A stretch of DNA of 9,114 nt from Actinomycetota bacterium (GCA_003140115.1 PLIQ01000268.1:1-9114); one strand, 5' to 3'; positions 1 to 5,906 are shown, counted from the stretch's first letter. Notes: generated by a model from the letters alone, not told the origin. Made by a program: numbers and translations.

Positions 1-28
1 AGCTGCGCTGGGATTATTCTGCGCGTCG

Positions 29-48
29 TCCCACGAACCGTTCCACGC
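29..48. repeat. left copy of 12-bp-spaced recombinase arm-type repeat
   Basis: Two GTTCCACG-like words (GTCCCACG at 28-35 and GTTCCACG at 40-47) lie 12 bp apart. The 20-bp block matches 5619-5638, just upstream of the integrase, at 18 of 20 positions and in the same orientation. Paired short words near both ends of an element are typical of arm-type sites bound by the N-terminal domain of tyrosine recombinases. The repeat is seen directly; its role is inferred. Confidence 0.55.
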
Positions 49-187
49 CAATGGCGGGCAAGCGTCTATGGCCGCAACCGAGCGTGGTGGGCAGAGGCCG
101 CCGCAACGGCGCCCGCGATTTGCCATGGTCCGAAAGGACAGTCGATTAGGTCGTTGCACTGCCGAATCGGGCCGTACTTGGATCAAG

Positions 188-208
188 GCGGCGCGCTGCG
201 CGCGCCGC
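188..208. repeat. perfect 9-bp hairpin
   Basis: A perfect inverted repeat with arms 188-196 and 200-208 and a 3-nt loop, made almost only of G and C. No T-run follows on either strand, so it is not a canonical intrinsic terminator. Its function is unknown and it may simply reflect base composition. Confidence 0.4.
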
Positions 209-212
209 GGGT

Positions 213-263
213 CGGCGCCAGCGCTCGGCCTCTGCCTTGGGAGGCCCGGCCGAGCGCGCGCCG
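213..263. repeat. long imperfect hairpin, 16 bp paired
   Basis: The arms 213-218 plus 221-230 pair exactly with 258-263 plus 248-257. That gives 16 base pairs interrupted by a single 2-nt bulge (219-220), around a 17-nt loop. No T-tract follows. It could be a structured end of the island, a replication or transfer relic, or a terminator-like structure. Only the pairing is seen directly. Confidence 0.5.
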
Positions 264-363
264 ACTCTCTGCCGCAGCTCACTGCACTAATAGCGCTCAT
301 TCGGCACGGACGTGAGTGCTGCTCTCCCGGCCGTCGTCCGCAGGTCCTGGCGCGCGGGGCAGG

Positions 364-1068
364 CTACCCCAGTGGCGGAATCGTCGGCAGGGCCGCGCTG
401 GCCGTATCCAGACCACTACCGTCGCTGCGGCCGGACAGCCAGGCCAGCATGGCGGCAGGCGGTCCGGTGACGTCGACGGGCGGGCTGGTGCCGATGTGCA
501 GCATGCCATGACCGGCGAGAGTCATGGGCGGCGCATCGGCGCGGCGGTCCATCCGGGCGGTCACCTGAGACAGCTCGGTGGCGACGAAGTCGGCGGGCCA
601 GTCGGCAGGCTGGTAGCCAGCGGCGAGGTCCACGTGATGATATTCCAGTTCCCGGCGCATGCTGGGGAGGACATCGCGGACTGGTCGGCGGCCTGCTCCG
701 AGCGAGATCCCAGGCGCGTCCCACAGCTGGCTTGGGTGCTCCCGGATCGCGGTCAGGCATTCCTGGATGGCACGATCCAGGTCGGCGCGGATAATCCCCG
801 CCGGTCGGCGCGCACCAGCGTCGATGGCGTCGGCGCGGGCTTGTTCGGAAGGGTATTGCTGGCCGATGCGGCCAGCCTGGGCAGCCCGCAGCAGCCCGGT
901 GCGGGAGTCGGCGGACTGCGCGATATGGATGAGGACGTGCGCCCGCGTCCAGCCCGGCAGCGCCGATGCGTCGTGCAGGTCGTCGTCGGTCAGCGCCTGT
1001 GCGGTGGCCACGAGGCGGGCCGCGCTGTCGGCTATCGCAGCCCACTCGGGCGTATCTGCTGCTGTCAC
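364..1068 (-). CDS. MDMPI / DinB-like maleylpyruvate isomerase family protein
   Basis: A 234-residue protein of the mycothiol-dependent maleylpyruvate isomerase (MDMPI) family, a four-helix DinB-like metal-binding fold common in actinobacteria. The N-terminal half has the family pattern LPGWTRAHVLIHIAQSAD around residues 37-54. The second half has RRELEYHHVDLAAGY around 138-152. His48, Glu140 and His144 fit the family's metal-ligand triad (His, then Glu-x3-His). The C-terminus has the usual WLSGRSDG segment and ends LPTIPPLG. Characterised members isomerise maleylpyruvate using mycothiol, but most genomic homologues have no known substrate, and no ring-cleavage genes are nearby, so the reaction here is open. 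The start is GTG at 1068 and I see no good ribosome binding site. The STAS pseudogene lies directly upstream on the same strand. Confidence 0.85.
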   Translation of the reverse strand: MTAADTPEWAAIADSAARLVATAQALTDDDLHDASALPGWTRAHVLIHIAQSADSRTGLLRAAQAGRIGQQYPSEQARADAIDAGARRPAGIIRADLDRAIQECLTAIREHPSQLWDAPGISLGAGRRPVRDVLPSMRRELEYHHVDLAAGYQPADWPADFVATELSQVTARMDRRADAPPMTLAGHGMLHIGTSPPVDVTGPPAAMLAWLSGRSDGSGLDTASAALPTIPPLG

Positions 1069-1148
1069 GTCTGGAAGGATATTCGCCCGGGCACGGCTGG
1101 GATGGCGTAAGAGACCCTGGCTGGGCTCAGGTCCGGGGATGGCCCGCT

Positions 1149-1428
1149 GAGTGTACGTGTCCGCCCCTCCAGTCTCAAGCGTGACTGTGACCGCAGGACC
1201 ACGAGCACAGGCGGAAAGTGCCTGGCCACGATCGGCTGCGGACTAGGCAGGATTATGTCCCCTCCCCGCTCTTGGCGGGTGCAGGCCGCCCGCACCAGGG
1301 TCCCGTATCGAGTCCGAGTCGGCGAACGCCAGCCCGGACGGGTCGACAGTCAGGTGCCGCGCGTCGCTGACGAGCTGGCCCGTCAGCGCATGGCCCAGCT
1401 GGCCACGTTCGCTGAGCCTGGCCGCGGC
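1149..1428 (-). pseudogene. frameshifted STAS-domain (anti-sigma antagonist-like) pseudogene
   Basis: Translating the minus strand gives LTGQLVSDARHLTVD then PSGLAFADSDSIR (codons from about 1386 to 1303). This is the classic STAS core, in which DxSGLxFxDS carries the conserved serine of SpoIIAA/RsbV-type antagonists. At about 1302 one extra base moves the frame. The adjacent frame then continues LVRAACTRQERGGDIIL and SPQPIVARHF, matching the following helix, strand and helix of the domain. No intact start is present, because the upstream part is cut at about 1429, where similarity to the integrase 3' flank begins. The homology fades near 1149, before the MDMPI gene. Intact relatives act in partner-switching control of sigma factors; this copy should be non-functional unless the frameshift is a sequencing error. 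Confidence 0.65.
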
Positions 1429-1599
1429 CCTACGGCCAGGTCAAGGCTGAGGAGATGACGGGGTAGATCTGGCCGTCAGCTTTGCGAGATAGGCGGCGGT
1501 TCGTCGGTCGACCTCGGGGACCGGGTCTGCGTAGTGCCGGAGCGTGGTCGCGCCGCCGCCGCTACGTCCGAGGCACGCGGCGGTGTTGCGCAGATCGAA
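1429..1599 (-). pseudogene. integrase C-terminal remnant (second int copy)
   Basis: The 171 bases align without any gap to 4051-4221, the 3' end of the intact integrase, with about 26 mismatches (about 85% identity by hand count). The minus strand reads FDLRNTAAC, then [17 protein letters not shown], and ends SSPQP and a TGA at 1441-1443. This includes the nucleophilic tyrosine of LRHY. The conserved GHS motif has become GRS, so the catalytic-site histidine is lost. Similarity extends 12 bp past the stop codon and ends abruptly at 1599, where a plus-strand DUF5753 fragment begins. It is a relic of a second, related element or of a partial duplication. Confidence 0.85.
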
Positions 1600-1871
1600 T
1601 GAGTGAGCGCCAGGCGAAGTTTACGGCGCTAACCGGCGAGGCAGCACTCCGCCAGATGCATGGCGATCCCGAAGTCGTACGCGACCAGCTCCACGCGCTT
1701 GCCGCTGTCGGTGGACGAGCTGTTGTCTGTGTCCTGCCGTCCCGCCGCGTGCCACCCTCGAGCGGCCCTGCGACGATCTTGCGGTTCGCCGTGGTGCCGG
1801 ACCTAGGCGCCGTTTACCTGCCCGGCCTGTCAGGCGGCGCCTGCAAGGCATTTGAGCAGCTCCGAACATAG
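1599..1871 (+). pseudogene. truncated DUF5753 regulator fragment
   Basis: From ATG at 1599 the plus strand encodes ERQAKFTALTGEAALRQ, a DPEVVRDQLHAL segment, a VLP motif, ILRF, then VYLPGLSGG, ending at TAG 1869-1871. This order matches the C-terminal DUF5753 domain of actinobacterial XRE-type (DUF397-partner) regulators: EAALRR, then QLxxL, then VLP, then a final strand with VYL. Only about 90 residues remain and the N-terminal helix-turn-helix is missing, so it is probably a fragment. The frame is open further upstream to a TTG at 1482, but that part is antisense to the integrase relic. I am fairly sure of the family and less sure it is dead. Confidence 0.5.
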
Positions 1872-1976
1872 GCGCTGTCGCCCGGCAGCATTAGCACGCC
1901 TCATCTGAGAGATAACCGCAACTTGACAGATCGAGCGCCGTCAGTCTGCAGTTTCAAAGTCGACGTCGACGATTCA

Positions 1977-2669
1977 TCACGCGCCCCAGGACACGCGGGG
2001 ACGGCGGGATCGGACCGGCCTCGGGATCGCGCTTTGGGCGTACCGCGGGCGGCTTATTAACCAGAGTTTGGGTGTCAGCAAGTCAGTGTTCTCAATTGGC
2101 GGCAACCCATCGTCGAGCCCGCGTAGCCGGTTGTAGGTATCGCGCATAGCCGCACGGTCGGGCAGGTACTGGTTGCCTGCGGCACGCCCTAGGACGGTTA
2201 GCGTGCTCGCCAACGTGATCGAGCCAACTGGCTGGCCGCTGGAACCTAGCCGTTGCAATCGGCCGATTTCGGATGTGGCAATCGCGGCGCCAGGCCCGTC
2301 ATCCATGAGTATTGTCACCGATTGCCCAGACTCGGCGGCCACGACGGCATGCGCTATCACCATGGTCTCACCTAGATCCTTTGGCTGTCTTCTGCGTTGG
2401 CCCATCGGGAGTCCACTGATTCGCTGAACTACGGTCGCCAGTTCCGGCGTCACGTCATCGGACAGTATCTGGATCCAGCGAGGCGTCAGCTTCTTCCACA
2501 CTGTCGCGGCCGCGCGAAAGCGGTCATCTTGTCGGGACTTCTGCAGTACTTCGTCTTGAACAGCCTCGGGCACACTGAGCGGCCCAAGGACCGCAATCAG
2601 GAGACGTTCCTTGTTGGCGGACAGGAAGTTCAGGCCGGGACCGGCATCGATGATCGGCCTGACGCTCAT
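1977..2669 (-). CDS. PIN-like domain protein, putative toxin nuclease
   Basis: A 230-residue protein that looks like a PIN-type ribonuclease. It opens with IIDAGPGLNFLS (Asp8, the usual first acidic residue at the end of strand 1). It then has SVPEAVQDEV (Glu35/Glu40), KDLGETMVIAHAV (Asp98 and Glu101, the usual D-x-G-E helix start) and TILMDDGPGAAIA (Asp123/Asp124, the DD motif of the fourth strand). These are the expected acidic residues for Mg-dependent RNA cleavage. It is longer than small VapC toxins (about 130-150 residues), with an extra basic C-terminal tail of about 60 residues. The ATG overlaps the stop of the peptidase gene as ATGA, so translation is probably coupled. The context suggests the toxin or effector of an XRE, Zn-peptidase and PIN module. 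RNA target and activity are unknown. Confidence 0.7.
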   Translation of the reverse strand: MSVRPIIDAGPGLNFLSANKERLLIAVLGPLSVPEAVQDEVLQKSRQDDRFRAAATVWKKLTPRWIQILSDDVTPELATVVQRISGLPMGQRRRQPKDLGETMVIAHAVVAAESGQSVTILMDDGPGAAIATSEIGRLQRLGSSGQPVGSITLASTLTVLGRAAGNQYLPDRAAMRDTYNRLRGLDDGLPPIENTDLLTPKLWLISRPRYAQSAIPRPVRSRRPRVSWGA

Positions 2670-3532
2670 CTGTCATTTCTCGCCGCTGTCGTGTCCTCGC
2701 TGTCATCGTCGGCGGAGCCAAGTGCCTCATCCAATGCGGCGAGGTCAACATGCACGTCGGGCAATTCGGCCGGATCCGCCCACGCTATCGGCCGCTCAAC
2801 CGGAGTCACGCCGGCTTCTTCTAGCTCCTTGATTACGGCCTCCAGGCTCATCGCGCGCAGTGTGGCGATAGCCTGCGCAGACAGTACGCCTTCCACGTAA
2901 CCCGTGATCGCCCTGGCGAGCAGCCGCTGCGGCGCTCGGCGCCGGTCAGAGCCGGCTTGCAGGAGCTGGTATTGGTCTGTCCAGCCGAATCTAGCCGCCA
3001 ACTGTGGCGCGCTCAGCGTCATCCACTCTTGCTTAGTGGCCTCATTTATGTACCCGGCCTGGCGCATTGCGATCGCGGCGATCTTGGGGGACACCAGGAA
3101 CCGCTGCACAACCGCCGACAGAGTTGACGGGCCGACCGGGGACCGCGGTTTGATGAACTCCTGAAGGCCCTCGACGGGAACCAGCAAATGGCGCGCGAAC
3201 GCATCAGCACGAATCTCCGCCGGGCTACGATCGCTCCAGTCGCCCATATCGCTGTCGACCCAGTCTTCGAATAGGACGTGGCCTAGTTCGTGGGCCAGCG
3301 TACTCCGCTGTCGCATGGGGTTCCTCGTGCGCGCAACACCAATAAACACGGTTCCGCGGGCTGGATCCCGCATGGTCATACCGTGCTCATCTGGGCCCAC
3401 GTCGAGCACGGCCACATCGACCCCGGTCGCCTGCTCGATGACCTCCAGTAGATCACCTAGCGCCTGCACGCCGAGATGATGGTCGTGACGGAACCGCGCA
3501 GCAGCCGCGCGGCCCTCAGTCTCCGCAGTCAA
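2666..3532 (-). CDS. ImmA/IrrE family zinc metallopeptidase
   Basis: A COG2856-type metallopeptidase of 288 residues from the preferred TTG start. The zinc motif is HELGH at residues 81-85 within RSTLAHELGHVLFEDW. The third ligand is probably Glu106 in SPAEIRADAFARHLLVP, the usual glutamate helix followed by the LLVP segment. A C-terminal helical region of about 150 residues follows and ends in an acidic Asp/Glu/Ser tail. Known relatives, ImmA of ICEBs1 and IrrE/DdrO peptidase of Deinococcus, cleave a cognate XRE repressor, and the XRE gene here is directly upstream. I chose TTG at 3532 because homologous sequence begins about there and a GGGA stretch precedes it; it overlaps the XRE stop by 17 nt. 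The frame stays open to ATG at 3598, giving 310 residues. The next gene overlaps by ATGA. Confidence 0.85.
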   Translation of the reverse strand: MTAETEGRAAAARFRHDHHLGVQALGDLLEVIEQATGVDVAVLDVGPDEHGMTMRDPARGTVFIGVARTRNPMRQRSTLAHELGHVLFEDWVDSDMGDWSDRSPAEIRADAFARHLLVPVEGLQEFIKPRSPVGPSTLSAVVQRFLVSPKIAAIAMRQAGYINEATKQEWMTLSAPQLAARFGWTDQYQLLQAGSDRRRAPQRLLARAITGYVEGVLSAQAIATLRAMSLEAVIKELEEAGVTPVERPIAWADPAELPDVHVDLAALDEALGSADDDSEDTTAARNDR

Positions 3533-3887
3533 CGTTTCCCGACTCGATAAGACCGTTAACCGGGATCGCCTGAGCGGAAAGGTAATCGTCCAGCTCAAGG
3601 AAATGCAGCAACGCTTCGCGCATACGGTCCATATCTGCGTGATTCGTAGCGCGTGCCGCGCACTCGGCCCGCTCAGCTACCGTCCCTGTCCCAGTCAGTT
3701 CCGCGACTGTGACTCCCGTCGCCCAGGCGATGGCGATCAGTTCAGGCATCTTCGCCGCTCGCTGACCAGAGACGACCCTGGACAAGGTTGGTTGTGAAGT
3801 GCCAGTCATGTCCGCAAGTGCGCGCTGACTGAGGCCTGCCGCTATGCGAGCGTGCTCGATCCTTGCGCCAACGTCAGTTGTGGTCAC
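3516..3887 (-). CDS. XRE-family helix-turn-helix regulator
   Basis: A 123-residue DNA-binding protein. Residues about 7-61 form an XRE/Cro-C1 helix-turn-helix: VGARIEHARIAAGLSQRALA, then TGTSQPTLSRVVSGQR with the recognition helix at about 31-41, then the closing helix MPELIAIAWATGVTVAEL. The remaining 60 residues are helical and unassigned and may contact the peptidase. The start is GTG at 3887: a perfect GGAGG lies at 3893-3897, 5 nt upstream, which overrules the in-frame TTG at 3899. The gene heads the XRE, peptidase, PIN operon. A perfect 9-bp inverted repeat at 3905-3933, inside the likely promoter, suggests that it represses its own operon and that the downstream peptidase relieves this. 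Confidence 0.85.
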   Translation of the reverse strand: MTTTDVGARIEHARIAAGLSQRALADMTGTSQPTLSRVVSGQRAAKMPELIAIAWATGVTVAELTGTGTVAERAECAARATNHADMDRMREALLHFLELDDYLSAQAIPVNGLIESGNVDCGD

Positions 3888-3892
3888 GGCAA

Positions 3893-3897
3893 CCTCC
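3893..3897 (-). promoter_or_regulatory. GGAGG ribosome binding site of the XRE gene
   Basis: A consensus Shine-Dalgarno sequence 5 nt ahead of the GTG at 3887. It decides the start codon against the upstream in-frame TTG, which itself overlaps this GGAGG. Confidence 0.75.
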
Positions 3898-3904
3898 AAA
3901 ACCT

Positions 3905-3933
3905 CTGAATCACGATTGCCATGTGTGATTCAG
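3905..3933. promoter_or_regulatory. inverted-repeat operator for the XRE repressor
   Basis: CTGAATCAC (3905-3913) and GTGATTCAG (3925-3933) are perfect 9-bp inverted arms. The spacer is 11 bp, so half-site centres are 20 bp apart, about two helical turns, as expected for a dimeric helix-turn-helix protein. The site lies between the candidate -35 (3943-3938) and the ribosome binding site, so binding should block transcription of the operon. The symmetry is seen directly; the binding protein is inferred. Confidence 0.65.
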
Positions 3934-4043
3934 TGTACGTCAAGACAAGCCTCGACGCCACGCCCAGCCGCACTGTCTCTCCAAACACCATACGGCCCGG
4001 CACGCGCAACGCTCGGACCGTCACGATGGCATGTTTTCGCTCA

Positions 4044-4058
4044 GCCGTAGCCTACGGC
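4044..4058. repeat. perfect 7-bp palindrome past the int stop
   Basis: GCCGTAG and CTACGGC pair across a single base immediately downstream of the integrase stop codon. No T-run follows on the minus strand, so it is a weak terminator candidate at best. The right arm is shared with the integrase relic at 1429-1440, where the left arm is not preserved. Confidence 0.3.
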
Positions 4059-4062
4059 CAGG

Positions 4063-5586
4063 TCAATTTTGAGGAGATGACGGAGTACGCCTGGCGGTCA
4101 GCTGGGCGAGGTAGGCGGCGGCTCGTCGGTCGACCTCGGGGACCGGGTCGGCATAGTGCCGCAGTGTGGTGGCACCGCCTCCGCTGTGACCGCGGCGGGC
4201 GGCGGTGTTGCGCAGGTCGAAGCCGCCGGCCAGGAGCTGGCTGGCGGTGTAATGCCGTCCGCCCTTAATGTCGAGCTTCACCCCGGCGGCATCCGCGGCC
4301 GCGGCGATCTGGTGGGTGACCCAGTCCGGGTTCCACGGCCGGGCATGCGCAGGGTCGTTGGAGAACAGGTACGCGTTATCGGGCAGGCCAGCACCGACCG
4401 CGGCCAGCGCGGCCGCTGTCTCGTCCAGGTAAGTCGCGATCAGGGCGCAGCTGTCCGGGTCGATGGCGAGCCAGCGGTCCTGATGCGTCTTGGTGTCCTT
4501 GCGTACGCGCTGGCCGCCGCGAACTACGTAGTTGAAGGCGACGTGCATCAGGCCCCGGTCTAGGTCGATGTCGCGGATCTGCAGGCCGCACAGCTCACCG
4601 CGGCGCACGCCGGTGACCACCACCAGCCACAGATACAGCCCCAGGGCAGCGTCGTGCGCGCGAGCCTCGGCGATCACCTTGGCGACGTCTTCCGGCGAGG
4701 TAGCCGGGATGGGCCGACGGATAGTGGTGGGCGGCTTGGCCGACTCGGCGGGGTTACGGTCGGTCCACTCCCACCGCTGGGCGGCGGCGAACGCGCCGGA
4801 CAAGATGCTGTGGATACCGCGGATGGTGCTGGGCTTCATCGGATGACAGACGTGCGGATGGCACCCCGCCCGGCCACAGTCGTGGCCGGGACCAGGCCGC
4901 CTCCGGCTCAGGCGCGGATCACCGCCGGGCTCTCCGGCCACGACCGCGGCACGACCATGCCGCACGATGACCAGACCGTCCGCGGCGAGCGCCTCCAGAG
5001 CGTGCCGGATGACCCCGGTCCCGATGCCCTGCAGGGTGCTCATCTCGGTGATCGATGGCAGTTCGTCGCCCGGGACGAGGACCCCCAACCGAATGGCCTC
5101 GGTCAGCGTTGCGGCGACCTGCTGCCAGGCCGGGTGCGAGTCGCGCGGGTTGATCGTTAGCACCGGGACGTTACGGTGCTCGATGAATGGCTTGCCCGTA
5201 CAGGACAGCTCACCGCAGCGCTTGAGCTCCGCGTACAGCTTGTCGAGAATGGGACCGCGCACCTTCCGTACCCTCATGGGCCCAAGGGCAGGCTTGATGG
5301 TGCGACGGATGAACCCCTCGTTGGTCTGCCTCGTGGAGACGTCCCACTCCGCGACCGCCGCGTACTCGTCCATGAGCCTCGCCACCGTCGCGCCCGACTC
5401 GGGCGTGCGGCCTTCGGACGCTTCCTTGAGCAGCCTGCCGAGCTCGATGCGCGCCTGCTGCTCGGTCTTGACCGTGGTCTTAAGACGGATCGCACGCCTG
5501 GTGAGCGCATCCATCCCGGCGTACACGGAGACCCGGAACGATCCGCTCGGAAGTTGCTCTATGTGACCCTTTGCAACCCTTGGCAT
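4063..5586 (-). CDS. tyrosine recombinase/integrase with embedded GntR-type wHTH
   Basis: A 507-residue site-specific integrase that should insert and excise the element at the neighbouring tRNA-Thr. The N-terminal part ([21 protein letters not shown]) is the arm-binding AP2-like domain and residues about 65-125 are the SAM-like core-binding domain. The catalytic domain has Arg328 in TGVRRGEL, Lys366 in DTKTHQDRW, Arg444 in [12 protein letters not shown] (Lys441 replaces the first His of HxxR, which I believe is common in this actinobacterial group), His467 in RRGHSGGG, and the nucleophile Tyr478 in TLRHYAD. Residues about 143-216 are an extra GntR-type winged helix, with [22 protein letters not shown] and HGRAAVV, flanked by Cys/His residues. 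I chose ATG at 5586 by family similarity; the frame is open to GTG at 5640, which would translate the repeat. It reads out of the tRNA side, with no xis gene seen. Confidence 0.9.
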   Translation of the reverse strand: MPRVAKGHIEQLPSGSFRVSVYAGMDALTRRAIRLKTTVKTEQQARIELGRLLKEASEGRTPESGATVARLMDEYAAVAEWDVSTRQTNEGFIRRTIKPALGPMRVRKVRGPILDKLYAELKRCGELSCTGKPFIEHRNVPVLTINPRDSHPAWQQVAATLTEAIRLGVLVPGDELPSITEMSTLQGIGTGVIRHALEALAADGLVIVRHGRAAVVAGEPGGDPRLSRRRPGPGHDCGRAGCHPHVCHPMKPSTIRGIHSILSGAFAAAQRWEWTDRNPAESAKPPTTIRRPIPATSPEDVAKVIAEARAHDAALGLYLWLVVVTGVRRGELCGLQIRDIDLDRGLMHVAFNYVVRGGQRVRKDTKTHQDRWLAIDPDSCALIATYLDETAAALAAVGAGLPDNAYLFSNDPAHARPWNPDWVTHQIAAAADAAGVKLDIKGGRHYTASQLLAGGFDLRNTAARRGHSGGGATTLRHYADPVPEVDRRAAAYLAQLTARRTPSSPQN

Positions 5587-5618
5587 GACATCAGAGTAGG
5601 TCGAGCCAGTGACATTCG

Positions 5619-5638
5619 TTCCACGAAACGTTCCACGC
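5619..5638. repeat. right copy of 12-bp-spaced recombinase arm-type repeat
   Basis: GTTCCACG occurs at 5618-5625 and again at 5630-5637, a 12-bp period, 33 bp ahead of the integrase ATG and 40 bp from the tRNA 3' end. It matches 29-48 with mismatches only at 5620 and 5628. Its position between int and the tRNA is where an arm-type integrase site, and possibly autoregulation of int, would be expected. Confidence 0.6.
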
Positions 5639-5677
5639 ACTGCGGAGCGAAGAGAACAAATATCCCTCTGACCTGGG

Positions 5678-5720
5678 AGCCGGTGAGCGGGATCGAACCG
5701 CTGACCTGCCGTTTACAAGA
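5678..5720 (-). other. probable attachment-site region in the tRNA 3' half
   Basis: Actinobacterial integrative elements commonly recombine within the anticodon-to-3' part of a tRNA gene, leaving the gene intact next to int. Here the 3' half of tRNA-Thr faces the integrase, fitting that pattern. The exact core cannot be delimited because no second copy of this sequence is in the window. Confidence 0.45.
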
Positions 5721-5750
5721 CGGCTGCTCTGCCTACTGAGCTACACCGGC
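5678..5750 (-). tRNA. tRNA-Thr (anticodon UGU)
   Basis: The minus strand folds as a complete 73-nt tRNA. The acceptor stem is GCCGGTG with CACCGGC and the D stem GCTC/GAGC. The anticodon stem GCCGT/ACGGC carries loop CTTGTAA (anticodon TGT, decoding ACA). The T stem AGCGG/CCGCT carries loop TTCGATC, and the discriminator base is U. CCA is not encoded, as is usual in actinobacteria. It is the likely integration target of the adjacent element and is left intact. Confidence 0.95.
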
Positions 5751-5765
5751 GGGGAGACACAGTGC

Positions 5766-5771
5766 ATGGTA
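5766..5771 (-). promoter_or_regulatory. possible -10 box of the tRNA-Thr promoter
   Basis: TACCAT (TAnnnT type) on the minus strand ends 15 nt upstream of the mature tRNA 5' end. No strong -35 is visible 16-18 bp further upstream. A transcript from here could read through the tRNA into int. Confidence 0.35.
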
Positions 5772-5906
5772 GCCGACCGTTCGCCGACCCGCGAAAACCC
5801 GTCGCTCACCTGCGGATTCTCCCATAGCCGCCCGGGTGGCGCCGGGCATGCCTGGCGCAACCTGAGCTGTCCGGCTGGCCCCTGTGAGCGTGTGTGCGCC
5901 TTCGTG

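Larger units (their letters stand above)
1..363. other. gene-free left flank of the island
   Basis: I see no convincing gene here. An open frame on the plus strand from about 68 continues into the region antisense to the MDMPI gene and resembles no family I know. The stretch holds the left copy of the arm-type repeat (29-48) and two strong GC-rich hairpins (188-208 and 213-263). It may contain the degraded end of the integrated element. Confidence 0.5.
3888..4062. promoter_or_regulatory. regulatory gap between int and the XRE operon
   Basis: These 175 bases separate the integrase stop from the XRE start. On the minus strand TTGACG at 3943-3938 is a good -35 hexamer, with a weak -10 (GGCAAT, 3920-3915) after 17 bp. 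An alternative -10, TACACT, lies at 3937-3932. The inverted-repeat operator lies within this promoter. A short palindrome at 4044-4058 lies just past the int stop. Confidence 0.5.

Noticed and set aside
1..60. Duplicate of the tRNA-Thr 3' end marking the left attachment site
   Set aside because: I compared the tRNA 3' sequence with this end and with other matches of short words; none extends beyond about 8-10 bases.
68..511. Plus-strand 147-codon frame at the left edge
   Set aside because: Its second part is antisense to the MDMPI gene, its composition is Arg/Pro/Gly rich, and no family pattern is visible.
316..1110. Long plus-strand frame antisense to the MDMPI gene
   Set aside because: The minus strand carries clear MDMPI motifs and metal ligands; this is a GC-codon shadow.
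3533..3598. ATG at 3598 as the peptidase start
   Set aside because: The extra 22 residues are the shifted-frame translation of the XRE coding region and do not resemble the family; TTG at 3532 fits better, although it is not proven.
4044..4058. Intrinsic terminator of the integrase gene
   Set aside because: The palindrome is short and has no following T-run on the minus strand.
1..5680. Complete conjugative actinomycete element (AICE)
   Set aside because: No replication initiator, FtsK/Tra translocase, or xis is visible; only int and cargo remain in the window.
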